A stretch of 7,162 nucleotides of DNA, taken from contig UQAU01000053.1 in NCBI GenBank assembly GCA_900539035.1, positions 1-7,162 on the forward strand, read 5' to 3'. The first letter of the stretch is position 1. Every line of letters begins with the position of its first letter. This stretch comes from an uncultured Collinsella sp. (GTDB lineage Bacteria; Actinomycetota; Coriobacteriia; Coriobacteriales; Coriobacteriaceae). The notes beneath the pieces were generated by a model. It did not search any database. It was not told the origin of the DNA and saw only the letters and a list, made by a program, of their open reading frames with translations. The position numbers were made by a program, and so were the translations under genes. Below are positions 7,022 through 7,162 of this stretch, piece by piece.

Positions 7022-7051
7022 GTTATAAAACACAGCTACTATGTGAGACAA
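7022..7051 (-). promoter_or_regulatory. Possible second, distal promoter
   Basis: On the minus strand TTGTCT (7051-7046), an 18-base spacer and TATAAC (7027-7022) form a second sigma70-like pair, 36 bases upstream of the first and with identical spacing. The spacer carries a partial dyad, CACA-N7-TGTG (7045-7031), which could be a regulator site or chance. It is weaker than the proximal candidate. Confidence 0.35.
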
Positions 7052-7065
7052 AAGCCCGTAAACGC

Positions 7066-7097
7066 AAAAAAGGGGGAGGCCGCGTGGCCTCCCCCTT
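7066..7097 (-). terminator. Intrinsic terminator of the upstream minus-strand transcript
   Basis: A perfect stem of GGGGGAGGCC (7072-7081) and GGCCTCCCCC (7086-7095) with loop GCGT, extendable by two A-T pairs to 7070-7097. On the minus strand it is followed at once by six T (7071-7066). This is a textbook Rho-independent terminator for a gene lying beyond the right edge of the window. It separates that transcript from the acpS promoter. The plus strand has only a poor T run (TTCTC). Confidence 0.88.
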
Positions 7098-7162
7098 CTC
7101 AGTTCAAGCGTACGGCTCGGTGCCGTCCACCGGTCAGCGGCGCCCTGGCCTCCCACGGGCTG
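7098..7162 (-). other. Unidentified 3' end of the upstream transcript
   Basis: This stretch lies between the right window edge and the terminator. One minus-strand frame is open from 7161 to a TGA at 7101-7099, which would be the last 20 residues of a protein ending in RHRAVRLN. Another frame is open through the terminator and is not credible. A small hairpin is also present (ACGGC 7112-7116, GCCGT 7122-7126), so the 3' end of a structured RNA is equally possible. I do not recognise either. Confidence 0.2.

Noticed and set aside
6959..7156. 65-residue minus-strand frame across the terminator and promoter
   Set aside because: It crosses a strong intrinsic terminator and the operon promoter, and its product looks like translated non-coding sequence.

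Overview
The window is a compact, single-direction (minus-strand) housekeeping operon of six genes with its promoter region and flanking hairpins. High but uneven GC, strong Shine-Dalgarno sites and the gene order alr - (uracil-DNA glycosylase) - tsaE - tsaB/rimI/tsaD suggest a high-GC Gram-positive (Actinomycetota). The fused TsaB-RimI-TsaD protein suggests the class Coriobacteriia (Collinsella or a relative). The phylum is inferred from gene order and the genus is a guess. No mobile element, CRISPR array, tRNA or rRNA is visible.

Layout, read along the minus strand from high to low coordinates. Positions 7162-7066 hold the end of an unseen upstream transcript, closed by a strong intrinsic terminator. 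Positions 7051-6986 hold two candidate sigma70-type promoters. Then come acpS (6956-6417), nnr (6416-4800), alr (4797-3652), a family-4 type uracil-DNA glycosylase (3643-3023), tsaE (3010-2504) and the tsaB-rimI-tsaD fusion (2517-133). Gene junctions run from a 14-base overlap to a 12-base gap, so the six genes are almost certainly co-transcribed. Positions 132-1 hold no convincing gene. They contain a small GC-rich hairpin and a nested inverted repeat spanning 1-85.

The genes combine several core maintenance jobs. AcpS activates acyl carrier protein for lipid synthesis, Nnr repairs damaged NAD(P)H, Alr supplies D-alanine for peptidoglycan, and the Fe-S uracil-DNA glycosylase removes uracil from DNA. 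TsaE with the fused TsaB-RimI-TsaD protein performs the second step of t6A37 tRNA modification, and the RimI domain probably acetylates ribosomal protein S18. The t6A first-step enzyme (TsaC/Sua5) is not in the window.

The most notable features are the triple fusion, which keeps the order seen as separate genes in mycobacteria; an AcpS with a charged C-terminal tail of about 55 residues; an alanine racemase lacking the usual carbamylated lysine; and the nested inverted repeat at the operon's 3' end. I saw no sign of a wholly new system; the window is mainly an unusual arrangement of known families.
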